A stretch of 64,000 nt of DNA from Nostoc desertorum CM1-VF14 (GTDB lineage Bacteria > Cyanobacteriota > Cyanobacteriia > Cyanobacteriales > Nostocaceae). Below are positions 7,658 through 16,805 of the stretch, in pieces. Position numbers and translations under genes: made by a program. The DNA is taken from positions 62,001 to 126,000 of the forward strand of contig JAHHHR010000019.1 in NCBI GenBank assembly GCA_019359245.1, in the 5' to 3' direction. Below the pieces are notes generated by a model. It was not told the origin of the DNA. It made no database searches and saw only the letters and a program-made list of their open reading frames with translations. Positions within the stretch are counted from its first letter, which is position 1; the number at the start of each line of letters is the position of its first letter.

Positions 7658-8129
7658 GTAGGTAAATTTTGTTTGATCGGTGGTTGCTCTTGAAAACTTA
7701 GATAGCGATGTCTTGCAGTGGACAAAGCTAACACATTTAATTTTTCTTAAAAATAAAAATATCTTGCATCAAATTTTGGGGTTTGACCAGATGTGAGCAA
7801 TAGCGTCTAAGCTAATCGTCATTCAAAGCTAAGATTATGCAACTTAAAAGCATACCAGCTTATCTACACAACCCCAATTTAAGTATGCACACACGCATTA
7901 TGCCCTAGTTTATCCTCCCATCTTTGTCTGTGGAGAAAAAAGGGATTTGATTTTATGAAATATTTAAGCTCATCCCATCCCCTTTTAGGGGATGGAATAA
8001 CACGAAAGATTGTTAACTTTCAACCCTCAACGGCGTTGGAGCATCTCTCGTCCCATCTTTAAAAAGAGTGGGTTTTCCCGACGCCTTTCTATAATGTAAT
8101 TAAAATAATACAAACAGGAATTTTGTGAT
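7658..8129 (+). promoter_or_regulatory. Intergenic region with candidate promoter of the pterin dehydratase gene
   Basis: A perfect TATAAT at 8090-8095 lies 35 bp before the ATG at 8130 and is the likely -10; the -35 is weak. A GC-rich hairpin CCATCCCC TTTT AGGGGATGG (about 7976-7997) and a weaker stem near 8050-8075 lie upstream. I see no further gene between 7658 and 8080. Confidence 0.4.
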
Positions 8130-8411
8130 ATGGCACAACTACTCACTGAGGCAGAAATTCAAGAAAGTGCAAAGGTTCTGTCAGGTTGGAGTGTTGAAGG
8201 CTCCAAGTTGCAGATTACCCGCACATTTAAGAATTTTATCCAAGCAATTGAGTTTGTCAATAAGCTGGTGGAGCCTGCTGAATCAGCAGGACATCATCCT
8301 GATGTAGAAATTTCTTACAACAAAGTGAAGATAACACTCACAACACATGATGCAGGCGGGCTGACGCAGGCTGACTTTGATGTAGCGCAGACGATTTCCC
8401 AAATAAACTAA
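8130..8411 (+). CDS. 4a-hydroxytetrahydrobiopterin dehydratase (pterin-4a-carbinolamine dehydratase)
   Basis: 93 residues, the usual length. The active-site signature is complete: AGHHPD (His55, His56), Tyr63, TTHD (His73, Asp74) and the closing acidic residues in QADFD. The enzyme dehydrates 4a-carbinolamine pterins to regenerate tetrahydropterin and can act as a transcriptional co-factor (DCoH) in animals. No aromatic amino-acid hydroxylase is adjacent. A PTPS homologue lies 5 kb downstream, so pterin chemistry is represented twice in this stretch. An AGGAA sequence upstream may serve as ribosome site. Confidence 0.93.
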   Translation: MAQLLTEAEIQESAKVLSGWSVEGSKLQITRTFKNFIQAIEFVNKLVEPAESAGHHPDVEISYNKVKITLTTHDAGGLTQADFDVAQTISQIN

Positions 8412-9037
8412 GTGATTTATTCTGATATCTTGCACTAGCAGATGGAAGTCATGCAGAACATGCAAGCCACATTGCACAGCAAGCCTTAAGAGTAGAACTA
8501 CGGTTTTTCTTTGGAGTGACGGGTTTCAAAACCCTTGATTTTAAGCTTGTATTTGTGACCACAATAGCAGACAACTACCCTGCGAAAAGGCTTTGCCTAC
8601 GTTTGTATAGCCGAGCTAGTGTGTTTTAACTAGTGTGCAATTTCTACTAGGGCTAAGTGTAAGAAGTGATTTTTACTCACAAATCGCTCAGTGTATCAAG
8701 TCTTGAGCAATTTAGCCAAGCAGAGAGCGAATGCCCTAAAGCTTACTCCCTGTTTAGATATTTAGATAATTATGTGTGACAGTTTTTAAGGCGATCACTG
8801 TGATCTTGTCATCTAGATCAGATGTTTTATAATGTTATGATATAAAGATATGTTTTTGCATAAGTTAATCACATAAGTTTTTAACGCTAAGTTAATCGTT
8901 TATTAGCTTTGCAAAAACTAAAATTGTAGTAGTGGCAACTATGCCTCATCCACAGGTTTCTATGAGATGTCGCGTTTTTGAGATTTTAGGTGCAACGAAT
9001 ACAATTATCTAAACAAGGTGTGAGGAGTAAAGAGAAG
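8412..9037. other. Intergenic region before the SLH porin gene
   Basis: No gene is supported. It holds a 23-bp word GTTTGTATAGCCGAGCTAGTGTG (8601-8623) that recurs with two changes at 22726-22748, and an AT-rich stretch (8820-8900, with TATAATGTTATGATATAAAG-like sequence) that probably contains the porin promoter. Confidence 0.5.
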
Positions 9038-10771
9038 ATGTCTAGTATATTGTGGAAATCCTTAGTGATTAGCCCAGCAGTTTTGGGAGCTACATTGTTA
9101 GTTTCAGCAACAGCAATTGCGGCTCCAAACAAAACCACTGAAGGATCATTGGTCGCCCAACCAGGTGTGACTGAAGTTGTCCAACAGCCAGAAATATTGG
9201 CTCAAACAACCATAGATCAAGTTAATCGCTACAGTAACGAAGGTAGCCAAAATAACTCTCAGTCTCAAGTAACATCAGTTTCTCAATTTTCCGATGTACA
9301 ACCCACTGACTGGGCATTCCAAGCGTTGCAGTCCTTGGTTGAGCGCTATGGTTGTATTGCAGGTTACCCAAATGCTACTTATCGCGGTAACCGTGCTTTA
9401 ACCCGTTATGAATTTGCCGCTGGTTTAAATGCCTGTTTGGATCGGGTTAACGAATTGATTGCTACAGCAACAGCTGACTTGGTGACCAAACAAGATTTAG
9501 CTACTTTACAACGGTTACAAGAAGAATTCTCCGCAGAATTGGCAACCCTACGCGGTCGTGTAGATTCCCTAGAAGCGCGGACTGCTGAATTGGAAGCTAA
9601 TCAATTCTCCACTACCACAAAATTAGTCGGTGAAGCTATTTTTGCTGTTAGTGATGCCTTTGGCGAGAACACTGGTGATGCTAATAATACTGTCTTCCAA
9701 AACAGAGTCCGTTTAGACTTACAAACCAGCTTCACTGGTAGAGACGTTTTACACACCCGTCTGGCAGCCGGTAATGCACAAGCATTTTCACTAGTAGATA
9801 ACGGTGGTGCTGGTATCAACAGTGCTGAAGGCACACAAACATTTCAAGTCGGTGGTGGTACTGGTAACAACAGTGTCAGCATAGATCGTTTGACCTATGA
9901 AGCTCCCATAGGCCCAGCTCAAGTTTACCTTGCGGCAAATGGGGGACGACACAGCCATTATGCTGCTGTTAACAACCCTTACTTTTTCGACCAAACTGAC
10001 GGCGGCAATGGTGCTTTGTCTACCTTTGCTTCTGAAAGTCCCATTTATCGGATTGGTGGCGGTGCAGGTATAGCGCTCAATCTACCTCTTGGCCAAGGCG
10101 GCGGTATTTTGGGAAATAGTTCAATCACCGCAGGTTACTTGGCATCGGATGCTAATAATCCTGGTGTTGGTCAAGGTCTGACCAATGGAGACTATGCAGC
10201 TTTAGGGCAGTTGAACTTTAGTGTTGGCGATCGCTTGGCTTTAGCTGCTACCTACGTCCACGCGTATAATGGCACAGGTGGTAATTTATTCGACTCGGGT
10301 ACTGGATCAAACGTAAACAACACTTTCGGAGGAAATGTTGCAGTAGGTACCGGACAAGCTAACACTTTAATAAACTCAGGTTCCAGCAACTCCTACGGTG
10401 TGTCGGCTGCCTTTAGACCCAGCGACAAGCTGTCAGTTAGTGGCTTCGTCTCTTATCATGATGTCACAGGCGGTGGTATTGCTGATGATTATGAAGCTTG
10501 GTCATACGGCGCTGGGGTTGCTTTAGCTGATTTTGGTAAACAGGGTAACGTTTTAGGTATTTTTGCTGGTGCACAGCCCTATTCCTTTAACCGGGCAGGT
10601 TTTGCTCCTGGTAGTAATGATGTACCTTATCACTTTGAAGGCTTCTACAAGTATCGCGTATCGGATAACATCTCTGTTACCCCTGGTGTGATCTGGTTGA
10701 CTTCTCCTGGTCAAAACAGCGCTAACGACGATGCAATTATCGGTACACTCAGAACAACTTTTACCTTCTAG
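9038..10771 (+). CDS. SLH-domain carbohydrate-selective porin (OprB/SomA type)
   Basis: I start at the ATG at 9038, which gives 577 residues with a standard signal peptide (MSSILWKSLVISPAVLGATL… cleaved near TAIAA) and GAGGAG about 10 nt upstream; an ATG at 8990 would add 16 charged residues before the signal. After the signal come an SLH domain (about residues 78-135, FSDVQPTDWAFQALQSLVERYG … ALTRYEFAAGLNA), a coiled coil (DLATLQRLQEEFSAELATLRG…), and a beta-barrel porin domain to the terminal TTFTF, with the C-terminal Phe needed for outer-membrane insertion. It is a major outer-membrane channel anchored through its SLH domain to peptidoglycan-linked polymer. Confidence 0.93.
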   Translation: MSSILWKSLVISPAVLGATLLVSATAIAAPNKTTEGSLVAQPGVTEVVQQPEILAQTTIDQVNRYSNEGSQNNSQSQVTSVSQFSDVQPTDWAFQALQSLVERYGCIAGYPNATYRGNRALTRYEFAAGLNACLDRVNELIATATADLVTKQDLATLQRLQEEFSAELATLRGRVDSLEARTAELEANQFSTTTKLVGEAIFAVSDAFGENTGDANNTVFQNRVRLDLQTSFTGRDVLHTRLAAGNAQAFSLVDNGGAGINSAEGTQTFQVGGGTGNNSVSIDRLTYEAPIGPAQVYLAANGGRHSHYAAVNNPYFFDQTDGGNGALSTFASESPIYRIGGGAGIALNLPLGQGGGILGNSSITAGYLASDANNPGVGQGLTNGDYAALGQLNFSVGDRLALAATYVHAYNGTGGNLFDSGTGSNVNNTFGGNVAVGTGQANTLINSGSSNSYGVSAAFRPSDKLSVSGFVSYHDVTGGGIADDYEAWSYGAGVALADFGKQGNVLGIFAGAQPYSFNRAGFAPGSNDVPYHFEGFYKYRVSDNISVTPGVIWLTSPGQNSANDDAIIGTLRTTFTF

Positions 10772-10809
10772 AGTGTTGACTATCCATTGACAATTTTGAA
10801 CACTATTTT

Positions 10810-10833
10810 CCCCGCCATGAGGCGGGGCTTTTT
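10810..10833 (+). terminator. Porin gene terminator
   Basis: CCCCGCC (10810-10816), loop ATGA, GGCGGGG (10821-10827), then CTTTTT. It sits about 40 bp after the stop codon of the SLH porin gene. Confidence 0.9.
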
Positions 10834-11351
10834 GTTGTCGGTAGCAACAACAAATAAACTCCAGTAAGGAACCGGAATATACTAGAAAAGTTAGAAGCTG
10901 TGAGTTAAGAATTAAACCATTCGCAATGGGCTACGCTAACGCAATTACGTTTTGTGTCAGGGTCTAAATTCCCGTCACAAAACGGGCTGCTTGATAGAAA
11001 CAGGGGATTTAAACCCCTAAACTAGGTTAAAAATTTTTAACTTACCTAAAGGTGGCTATTTATATAATGCAAGATCCTTGAAAGATCATCCTTTTTGAAA
11101 TTTCGGAATGTTTAAAAAGATTAGAGATTCAGACTGGTGAAAAAAACGTTATAGCGATCCTCAGTTGAAGCAAGTCGCTTGGCAAATTTAGTGTTACAAA
11201 AATATATCCTTCAGGATCTTTGTGAAAAGCGAGATTCCCGGCGGCAATTAGATATCATGTACTACATTTAGTCAAGAGTCGTTTGTGTTTTTTTGCTTGT
11301 AATTAATGACTAATGACCAATGCCTAATAACTAATAAGTAAGGACTAAATT
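10834..11351. other. Intergenic region before cysK with hairpins
   Basis: No gene is supported. A 9-bp stem CGTTTTGTG/CACAAAACG encloses 10957-10975 (whole hairpin 10948-10984), and a second stem AGGGG…CCCCT follows near 11000-11017. Near the end, repeats of the word 'taatgac/taatgacca' (about 11300-11335) lead into cysK; this is the usual STRR-like filler. Confidence 0.45.
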
Positions 11352-12314
11352 ATGCAAATTGCTCGTAACATTACAGAACTAGTTGGCCGTACACCTCTAG
11401 TGCGGTTGAACCACATTCTCGAAACAGAAGAATGTGTTGCTGAAATTGTGGTGAAACTGGAAAGTATGAACCCATCGTCATCAGTTAAAGACAGGATTGG
11501 GGTGAGTATGATTAACACTGCCGAAGAGGAGGGGCTGATTACTCCTGGGAAGACAGTATTAGTAGAACCCACCTCTGGAAACACAGGAATTGCCTTAGCA
11601 ATGGCAGCAGCAGCTAAGGGATATCGGTTAATTTTGACAATGCCAGAGACAATGAGTGGGGAGCGTCGAGCAATGTTGCGGGCCTATGGAGCAGAACTGG
11701 AACTAACGCCAGGTATGGAAGGTATGAGTGGGGCAATTGGGCGAGCGCAACAAATAGTTAATAGTACGCCAAATACCTATATGTTGCAGCAGTTCCGCAA
11801 TCCAGCCAATGCAAAAGTGCATCGGGAAACTACAGCTCTTGAAATCTGGGAAGATACTGATGGACAAGTAGATATGATCGTGGCAGGGGTAGGCACAGGT
11901 GGTACGATCACTGGTGTAGCGGAAGTGATTAAAGCACGCAAGCCTAGTGCTAAAGCGATCGCTGTTGAACCAGCCAATAGCCCAGTTTTATCTGGGGGGC
12001 GACCAGGACCACACAAAATCCAAGGAATTGGCGCTGGGTTTATTCCCCAAGTTCTCAAGATAAAATTGATAGATGAAGTGATTACTGTTACCGATGAAGA
12101 AGCGATCGCCTACAGCCGGCGTTTAGCAAAAGAAGAAGGGCTATTATCTGGTATTTCCAGTGGAGCAGCTTTATGTGCAGCAATTCGCGTTGCTCAACGT
12201 CCAGAAAATAAAGGACGTTTAATTGTGATGATTCAGCCCAGTTTTGGTGAGAGGTATTTAAGTACACCGTTGTTCCAAGACCTGGAGACAAGGTTAGCCG
12301 CTAGCATCAGCTAA
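11352..12314 (+). CDS. cysK: Cysteine synthase A (O-acetylserine sulfhydrylase)
   Basis: 320 residues, full length. The PLP lysine is Lys46 in NPSSSVKDR; the substrate loop PTSGNTG and the phosphate-binding GVGTGGTITG are intact, and the C-terminus has SFGERYLST as in CysK. It converts O-acetylserine and sulfide to cysteine in the cytoplasm. The J-domain gene starts 15 bp later, so the two are probably one transcript. Cyanobacteria carry several cysK paralogues; this could be a secondary copy. Start context: AAGTAAGGACTAAATTATG with a weak AAGGA. Confidence 0.95.
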   Translation: MQIARNITELVGRTPLVRLNHILETEECVAEIVVKLESMNPSSSVKDRIGVSMINTAEEEGLITPGKTVLVEPTSGNTGIALAMAAAAKGYRLILTMPETMSGERRAMLRAYGAELELTPGMEGMSGAIGRAQQIVNSTPNTYMLQQFRNPANAKVHRETTALEIWEDTDGQVDMIVAGVGTGGTITGVAEVIKARKPSAKAIAVEPANSPVLSGGRPGPHKIQGIGAGFIPQVLKIKLIDEVITVTDEEAIAYSRRLAKEEGLLSGISSGAALCAAIRVAQRPENKGRLIVMIQPSFGERYLSTPLFQDLETRLAASIS

Positions 12315-12329
12315 CGATAAATTGAATTA

Positions 12330-13031
12330 ATGGTCAATTCTAAGCACGTTTCTAACCATTACGAAACTCTCAAAGTTAGTCCAAGTGCAAGCCTTGCGGA
12401 GATTAAGCAAGCTTATCGCCGCTTGGTTAAGTTATTTCATCCTGACAGTAATCAGGAAACAGCCGATCAAGAGCAGATAATTCGCATCAATGCAGCTTAT
12501 GAAGTCTTAGGTGACAATCAAAATCGCCGCGATTATGACCAACAACTGCAAGATGACTCTCAAAAATTAAATAGCGATCGCCAACAGCGTACAGCATCAG
12601 CGCAAAATCATTACCAGACAAGACGAAAAACTGGGCGGGACATTGACGAGCAAGTTGAAGAATGGCTGCGCCAAGTTTACCAACCTGTAAATCACTTGCT
12701 TTGTAACATTCTTTATTCGTTAGAAGAACAGATGGATCAATTAGCTGCTGATCCTTTTGATGATGAGTTATTAGATGAATTTCAGGAATACTTAAAAACC
12801 TGTCGAGATGACCTAAAGCAGGCACAAATTACTTTTCGCTCTCTGCCAAATCCGCCTAGTTTAGCAAGAACGGCGGCTCATCTGTACTACAGCCTTGATC
12901 AAGTAGCAGATGGACTTGATGAATTGGGTTATTTTCCTTTGAACTACGATGAGCGTTATTTACACACAGGTCAAGAGCTATTTCGCATAGCTACGGGATT
13001 ACACTGTGAAGCACAAGCATCTGTCACATAG
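12330..13031 (+). CDS. J-domain (DnaJ-like) protein
   Basis: 233 residues. A J-domain occupies about residues 9-72 with YETLKVSPSASLAEIKQAY helix II and the HPD tripeptide at 37-39, which stimulates Hsp70 ATPase. The rest is helical and acidic, lacking the Gly/Phe, zinc-finger and substrate domains of DnaJ; a cyanobacterial type III J-protein of unknown client. It follows cysK by 15 bp. Confidence 0.88.
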   Translation: MVNSKHVSNHYETLKVSPSASLAEIKQAYRRLVKLFHPDSNQETADQEQIIRINAAYEVLGDNQNRRDYDQQLQDDSQKLNSDRQQRTASAQNHYQTRRKTGRDIDEQVEEWLRQVYQPVNHLLCNILYSLEEQMDQLAADPFDDELLDEFQEYLKTCRDDLKQAQITFRSLPNPPSLARTAAHLYYSLDQVADGLDELGYFPLNYDERYLHTGQELFRIATGLHCEAQASVT

Positions 13032-13043
13032 TCATTGGGAATT

Positions 13044-13071
13044 GGGGATGGGGCATGGGGCATTGGGCATG
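13044..13071. repeat. Heptanucleotide STRR (GGGCATG)4
   Basis: Four 7-bp units in a row, GGGGATG, GGGCATG, GGGCATT, GGGCATG, between the J-protein and PTPS genes. Such heptamer arrays are a hallmark of Nostoc intergenic DNA. Confidence 0.85.
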
Positions 13072-13173
13072 GTTCAATTTCGCTGGATGTCAAAGGGCTA
13101 ATGACTAAGAAATTAGTTTATGCTGGAAGCAGAGAAAGATTAAGAAATTTTAAATTCTGCTCATAGTGTACTC

Positions 13174-14046
13174 ATGCAATGTATTGTTAATCGCCGCGCC
13201 CAGTTTTCGGCAAGTCATCGCTATTGGTTGCCAGAGCTGAGTGAAGCCGAAAATATTGAAAAATTTGGTGCTTGCTCTAGATTTCCTGGACACGGACATA
13301 ACTATGTTATATTTATCTCCCTCGCCGGGGAATTGGATGAATATGGCATGGTGTTGAACTTGTCTGATGTAAAACAGGTAATTAAACGGGAAGTTACAAG
13401 TCAATTGGACTTCTCTTATCTCAACGATGCGTGGGCAGAATTTCAACAAACTCTGCCCACCACTGAGAATATTGCACGGATTATTTGGCAGCGGCTAGCA
13501 CCACACTTGCCTTTAGTCCGTGTGCAGTTATTTGAACATCCTGAACTTTGGGCAGATTATACAGGAAACGCAATGGAAGCCTACCTCACCATCAGTACTC
13601 ACTTTAGCGCCGCCCATCGGCTAGCTCACCCTAACCTCAGTAACGAAGAAAACAATGAGATTTATGGTAAGTGCGCCCGTCCTCACGGTCACGGACACAA
13701 CTATCATCTAGAAGTCACTGTGAAAGGGGAAATTGACCCACGCACTGGCATGATTGCCGATTTAGGGGCATTGAACCAGGTAATAGAAGATTATGTAGTA
13801 GAGCCATTTGATCACACCTTCTTAAACAAAGACATTTCTTACTTTGCTGAAGTTGTGCCCACTGCTGAGAATATCGCACTTTACATTAGTAATTTACTGC
13901 GATCGCCTATTCAAGAATTGGGAGCTAAACTTTACAAGGTGAAACTGATTGAAAGTCCCAATAACTCCTGCGAAATCTACTGTACTGAATCTGAATCAAA
14001 TTCAGTCAGCGCAGCCGCGAGTCAGCCAGTATTAGCAAGGATTTAG
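13174..14046 (+). CDS. Double-domain 6-pyruvoyl-tetrahydropterin synthase / QueD-like protein
   Basis: 290 residues made of two PTPS domains in tandem, while typical PTPS/QueD has one domain of 120-150. Domain 1 (1-134) has zinc ligands His15, His40 and His42 and the nucleophile Cys34 (GACSRFPGHGHNY). Domain 2 (135-275) has His148, His173, His175, Cys167 and His214 in FDHTFLN. In domain 1 the corresponding LDFSYLND has Phe80 in place of the catalytic His, so only domain 2 appears fully catalytic. The family makes 6-pyruvoyl- or 6-carboxy-tetrahydropterin from dihydroneopterin triphosphate, for pterins or queuosine. GTG at 13156 region is not needed; ATG at 13174 fits the FSASH alignment. Confidence 0.9.
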   Translation: MQCIVNRRAQFSASHRYWLPELSEAENIEKFGACSRFPGHGHNYVIFISLAGELDEYGMVLNLSDVKQVIKREVTSQLDFSYLNDAWAEFQQTLPTTENIARIIWQRLAPHLPLVRVQLFEHPELWADYTGNAMEAYLTISTHFSAAHRLAHPNLSNEENNEIYGKCARPHGHGHNYHLEVTVKGEIDPRTGMIADLGALNQVIEDYVVEPFDHTFLNKDISYFAEVVPTAENIALYISNLLRSPIQELGAKLYKVKLIESPNNSCEIYCTESESNSVSAAASQPVLARI

Positions 14047-14234
14047 GTAATTGAAAATTTAGGCATAGGCATTTTTAATAATTCGTAATTCGTAATTATT
14101 AAAATTAGTCCTTTCAAAGTGACTTGTAAAATTTATTTGATTCTGTCTGTGTCTTTGCGGTTTAAAAGTAATTTATTTAACCGCAGAGTCACAGAGGACA
14201 CAAAGTAAAAAACATGAGTGGAAAGAATCCAAGG
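14047..14234. other. Intergenic region after the PTPS gene
   Basis: Contains short direct words (AATTCGTAATTCGTAATTA near 14079-14097) and 'ctgtgtctttgcggttta … ttaaccgcagagtcacagagg' (about 14148-14197), an imperfect long inverted repeat commonly dispersed in Nostoc genomes. No gene. Confidence 0.45.
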
Positions 14235-14887
14235 CTAGAACAGTTTGCTGACTAAGCAGTTGAAACCAGGTAGTAAAGGACTTGTTAACTCATCTTGACT
14301 GAATAAAGTAGCTGCTAACTTTAATGCAGCTTGTTCACGGCGATAAACTTCAACTTTCTTCTGTATGGAATCGCAAATCCAATATTCTTGAACCCCTTGG
14401 ACTGAGTACAGCTTTAGCTTTGTTTCTTTGTCACGTTTTTCGTTTTTTTCACCGGGGGATAAAACCTCTACAACTACTCCGGCGCGCCCGTGAGATGTCC
14501 AGCTTCATCTAGCAAGTTTTTTAAGCGTTCATGACTTGCCTATACCACATCAAGGATTACATTGTCAGAATCTGAGAAAATAATTCCAGGTGCGATGTCT
14601 GACGACAAGCTGCTTCGCATCTACGCAGCTTTACCTAAACCAGTTTTATCTGACCAATTGTTAAGAACTGTAACAATATTGCCAAAACTTGATTGATGAT
14701 CCCAACTAGGTGATTTGGTCACAAAGAGTTCTCCGTCTATAATCTCATAGCGATTTTTGCGTTCACGTTGGCGTTCGCGTTAGCGTCTCTGAAAGAGAAG
14801 CCTCTCGAAGAGAAGTGTCTCGGAACGAGAATCACCGGCAAATAGTTCTAAATCAGCAGTCGTCCAACGCACTGGAGTTGTTTGCAT
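14235..14887 (-). pseudogene. Decayed Uma2 family (DUF820) endonuclease-like gene
   Basis: Read on the minus strand from the ATG at 14887 the sequence begins MQTTPVRWTTADLELFAGD, as in Uma2 proteins, and continues in pieces recognisable as NRYEIIDGELFVTKSPSWDHQ, GIIFSDSDNVILDVV, ASHERLKNLLDEAGHLTGAPE, VVEVLSPG and EYWICDSI, ending SPLLPGFNCLVSKLF at the TAG at 14235. Damage seen: a repeat of about 60 bp inserted after GD, bringing a TAA stop; TAG where DVVW is expected; and a single-base loss after GAPE that shifts frame. The PD-(D/E)XK-like core is therefore broken. Uma2 genes are very numerous in cyanobacteria and often degenerate. Confidence 0.85.
14771..14830. repeat. Dispersed Nostoc repeat inserted in the Uma2 pseudogene
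   Basis: The stretch GCGTTCGCGTTAGCGTCTCT … GAAGCCTCTCGAAGAGAAG … TCTCGGAACGAGA contains internal inverted words (CTTCTC/GAGAAG, TCTCG/CGAGA). Related words occur at 46619-46690 and 62340-62560. It interrupts the reading frame between GD and NRYEI and introduces a stop codon. Confidence 0.75.
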
Positions 14888-14920
14888 AAAAACCCCCTAG
14901 CATTATTTCTAAATCATATT

Positions 14921-15889
14921 TTAAAAATACCGACGACGAGCAGAATGTCGCAAATAACGATAAATGCCGCAAGCTAAAACTCCGAAAAAGAGATTTAGTA
15001 AAAAGCGACTAGTTATAAACCACAAAATATCAGGATCAAAAAGCTTCGACGGATTCAAGGGACTAAGAATCCTGGCTAAAAGAAACAGCCCAAAAATAGC
15101 ATTTCCACCCAGCACGAGGGCAAACAGCACTAAACTTTTCTGCCAGTAACGGTGTTGGGGTGTATGGCCTGAGATTACGGTAATGGCGAGTTTGCCTTGC
15201 ACTTTCCGCAGTAATTGTTCTAGTCGCCAAAACATCCACAAGAGAAACGGGAATAAACCATAACTCAGGAAACCTAAAGGTAGTGAGTAACGCCAAGCAC
15301 TTGATAAGACATTAACTAGCGCATGGCAGATTACAGAATTTAGCCAAGCCCTAGAAATGAACTTTTTGTCTCGATTTAACCGAGTGTTGGAGGAAATATA
15401 GATTCCTAAAGCATATCCCCAAGGTGCAGAGAACATGGCGTGGACTGGCACACCGATGATACGGTCTAGAATTGATGCTGTATCGTGGAAAAGGTAAATC
15501 CAATTCTCTTCGGCAGTGAATCCAAGGGCAACGGCTATGGTGAAGAGGAAAACGGTAGATGCAAATAATCGATACTTGCGTTGCAAATAGTAGGTTGGGA
15601 CAACAACTGCTATAAACTTACAACCTTCTTCAATTGGGCCTACTTCTACAAGCTGGCGCAAGGCTATACCAGGAAGCCAACGCTTGATCTGATGCCAGTC
15701 TATAAATCTGTTGGCTAAAATTTCAAAAATCCATTCGAGGCTAAGGGCTAAGATACCAGATATTGCCCCGATGATAAAGAACATCAGCAACCTTAATAAA
15801 GGTGGGGCAAATGGCACTCGACAGTAGTAGTAGCCTAGCAGCAGCAATGGTGGTATTGCTGCCCACAAAATTAGAGATAAATCAACCAC
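14921..15889 (-). CDS. PrsW family intramembrane metalloprotease
   Basis: 322 residues with about eight hydrophobic segments. The family motifs are in order within membrane segments: EEGCK (Glu87-Glu88), TAEENW (Glu127-Glu128), HAMFSAPWGYALG (His150) and CHALVN (His189). B. subtilis PrsW makes the site-1 cut of the anti-sigma factor RsiW; cyanobacterial substrates are unknown. Its start overlaps the end of the upstream methyltransferase gene by 8 bp, so the two are translationally coupled. Confidence 0.85.
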   Translation of the reverse strand: MVDLSLILWAAIPPLLLLGYYYCRVPFAPPLLRLLMFFIIGAISGILALSLEWIFEILANRFIDWHQIKRWLPGIALRQLVEVGPIEEGCKFIAVVVPTYYLQRKYRLFASTVFLFTIAVALGFTAEENWIYLFHDTASILDRIIGVPVHAMFSAPWGYALGIYISSNTRLNRDKKFISRAWLNSVICHALVNVLSSAWRYSLPLGFLSYGLFPFLLWMFWRLEQLLRKVQGKLAITVISGHTPQHRYWQKSLVLFALVLGGNAIFGLFLLARILSPLNPSKLFDPDILWFITSRFLLNLFFGVLACGIYRYLRHSARRRYF

Positions 15890-16805
15890 TCACCTGAGCA
15901 ATCACTGTACGGTGACGGTGGGTATTGTTGGTGATAGTAGGAATTTGGAAACCTGCCTCAACAATAGCTTGCTCAATGTCCAAAGCAAAATATTCATCTA
16001 AATATGGTTCAGTACTTTTGAGCAAAGTCAAAATGTAGGCTGGCATTTTCTGGTAAACTTCAGATTTTGGATTCATGTCCATGATTGCTAAGTAGCCACC
16101 GGGACGCAGTACACGCCGCATTTCAGCAAAAATCTGGTGAGTTGCTGACTGGGGTAATTCGTGACACATTAGAAAAATGGAAACTAAATCAAAAGAGGCA
16201 TCTGGTAGTCCGGTAGATTCAGCTTGGGCATGAAGCCAGTTTATTTTAGCTTGACGTTGCCCAGCACGGTAATTGGCAACGGCTAAGAAGTAAGGAGATA
16301 AGTCCAAGCCTGTAATTTTGGCATGGGGATAAACTGCTTGTAAGGCAAAACTACTCAAGCCAACACTACACCCTACATCTAAGATGTCTTGCGGCTCATT
16401 GGGGATTTGGCTTTTCAGGATATCGTGGTAACTTTGGCGCAGCATGGGATCGCCTTGCGCTTCTTCAGTGCCCTGACGAATCTTAGCGTGGACAGCGTAA
16501 GCAGCAGGTTCTACCTCAAAAGCGGCTTGCCAACTAAGATTTCCGGTTTCGTAGGCATGGAATGAGGTGACATAGTAATTGGGGTAGGAAAGCTGAGGGT
16601 TTTCTACTTGAGCTAGATCGGCTTGCCAATCAAGCGCTTGTAGTGTCTCGACTTCTTGTGTCCAAGGCACACCAATTCTCTCGGCACGTTTAATCATCAT
16701 TTGTCTAGCTTGATGCTTGGCTAGGTTAGCTAAAGGCTTGATTGCCAGTACGCCATTTACCAAACGCGAAGCTAAACCAGGATTAGTGTTTACAGCAGTG
16801 GTCAT
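15882..16805 (-). CDS. Class I SAM-dependent methyltransferase
   Basis: 307 residues. SAM motif I is DILDVGCSVG (about 140-149), followed by ITGLDLSPYFLAVA (motif II acidic residue) and FDLVSIFLMCHELPQ (motif IV), with RRVLRPGGYLAIMDMNP after it, the usual UbiE/Coq5-like layout. The N-terminal 135 residues are an additional domain conserved only in cyanobacterial relatives as far as I can tell. The substrate is unknown. It is the first gene of a two-gene unit with the PrsW-like protease. Confidence 0.82.
   Translation of the reverse strand: MTTAVNTNPGLASRLVNGVLAIKPLANLAKHQARQMMIKRAERIGVPWTQEVETLQALDWQADLAQVENPQLSYPNYYVTSFHAYETGNLSWQAAFEVEPAAYAVHAKIRQGTEEAQGDPMLRQSYHDILKSQIPNEPQDILDVGCSVGLSSFALQAVYPHAKITGLDLSPYFLAVANYRAGQRQAKINWLHAQAESTGLPDASFDLVSIFLMCHELPQSATHQIFAEMRRVLRPGGYLAIMDMNPKSEVYQKMPAYILTLLKSTEPYLDEYFALDIEQAIVEAGFQIPTITNNTHRHRTVIAQVSG

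Noticed and set aside
8125..8307. 60-codon ORF overlapping the pterin dehydratase
   Set aside because: It is a frame-shifted shadow of the well-supported dehydratase gene.
14324..14512. 62-codon plus-strand ORF in the Uma2 region
   Set aside because: It is antisense to recognisable Uma2 fragments and has no start signal.
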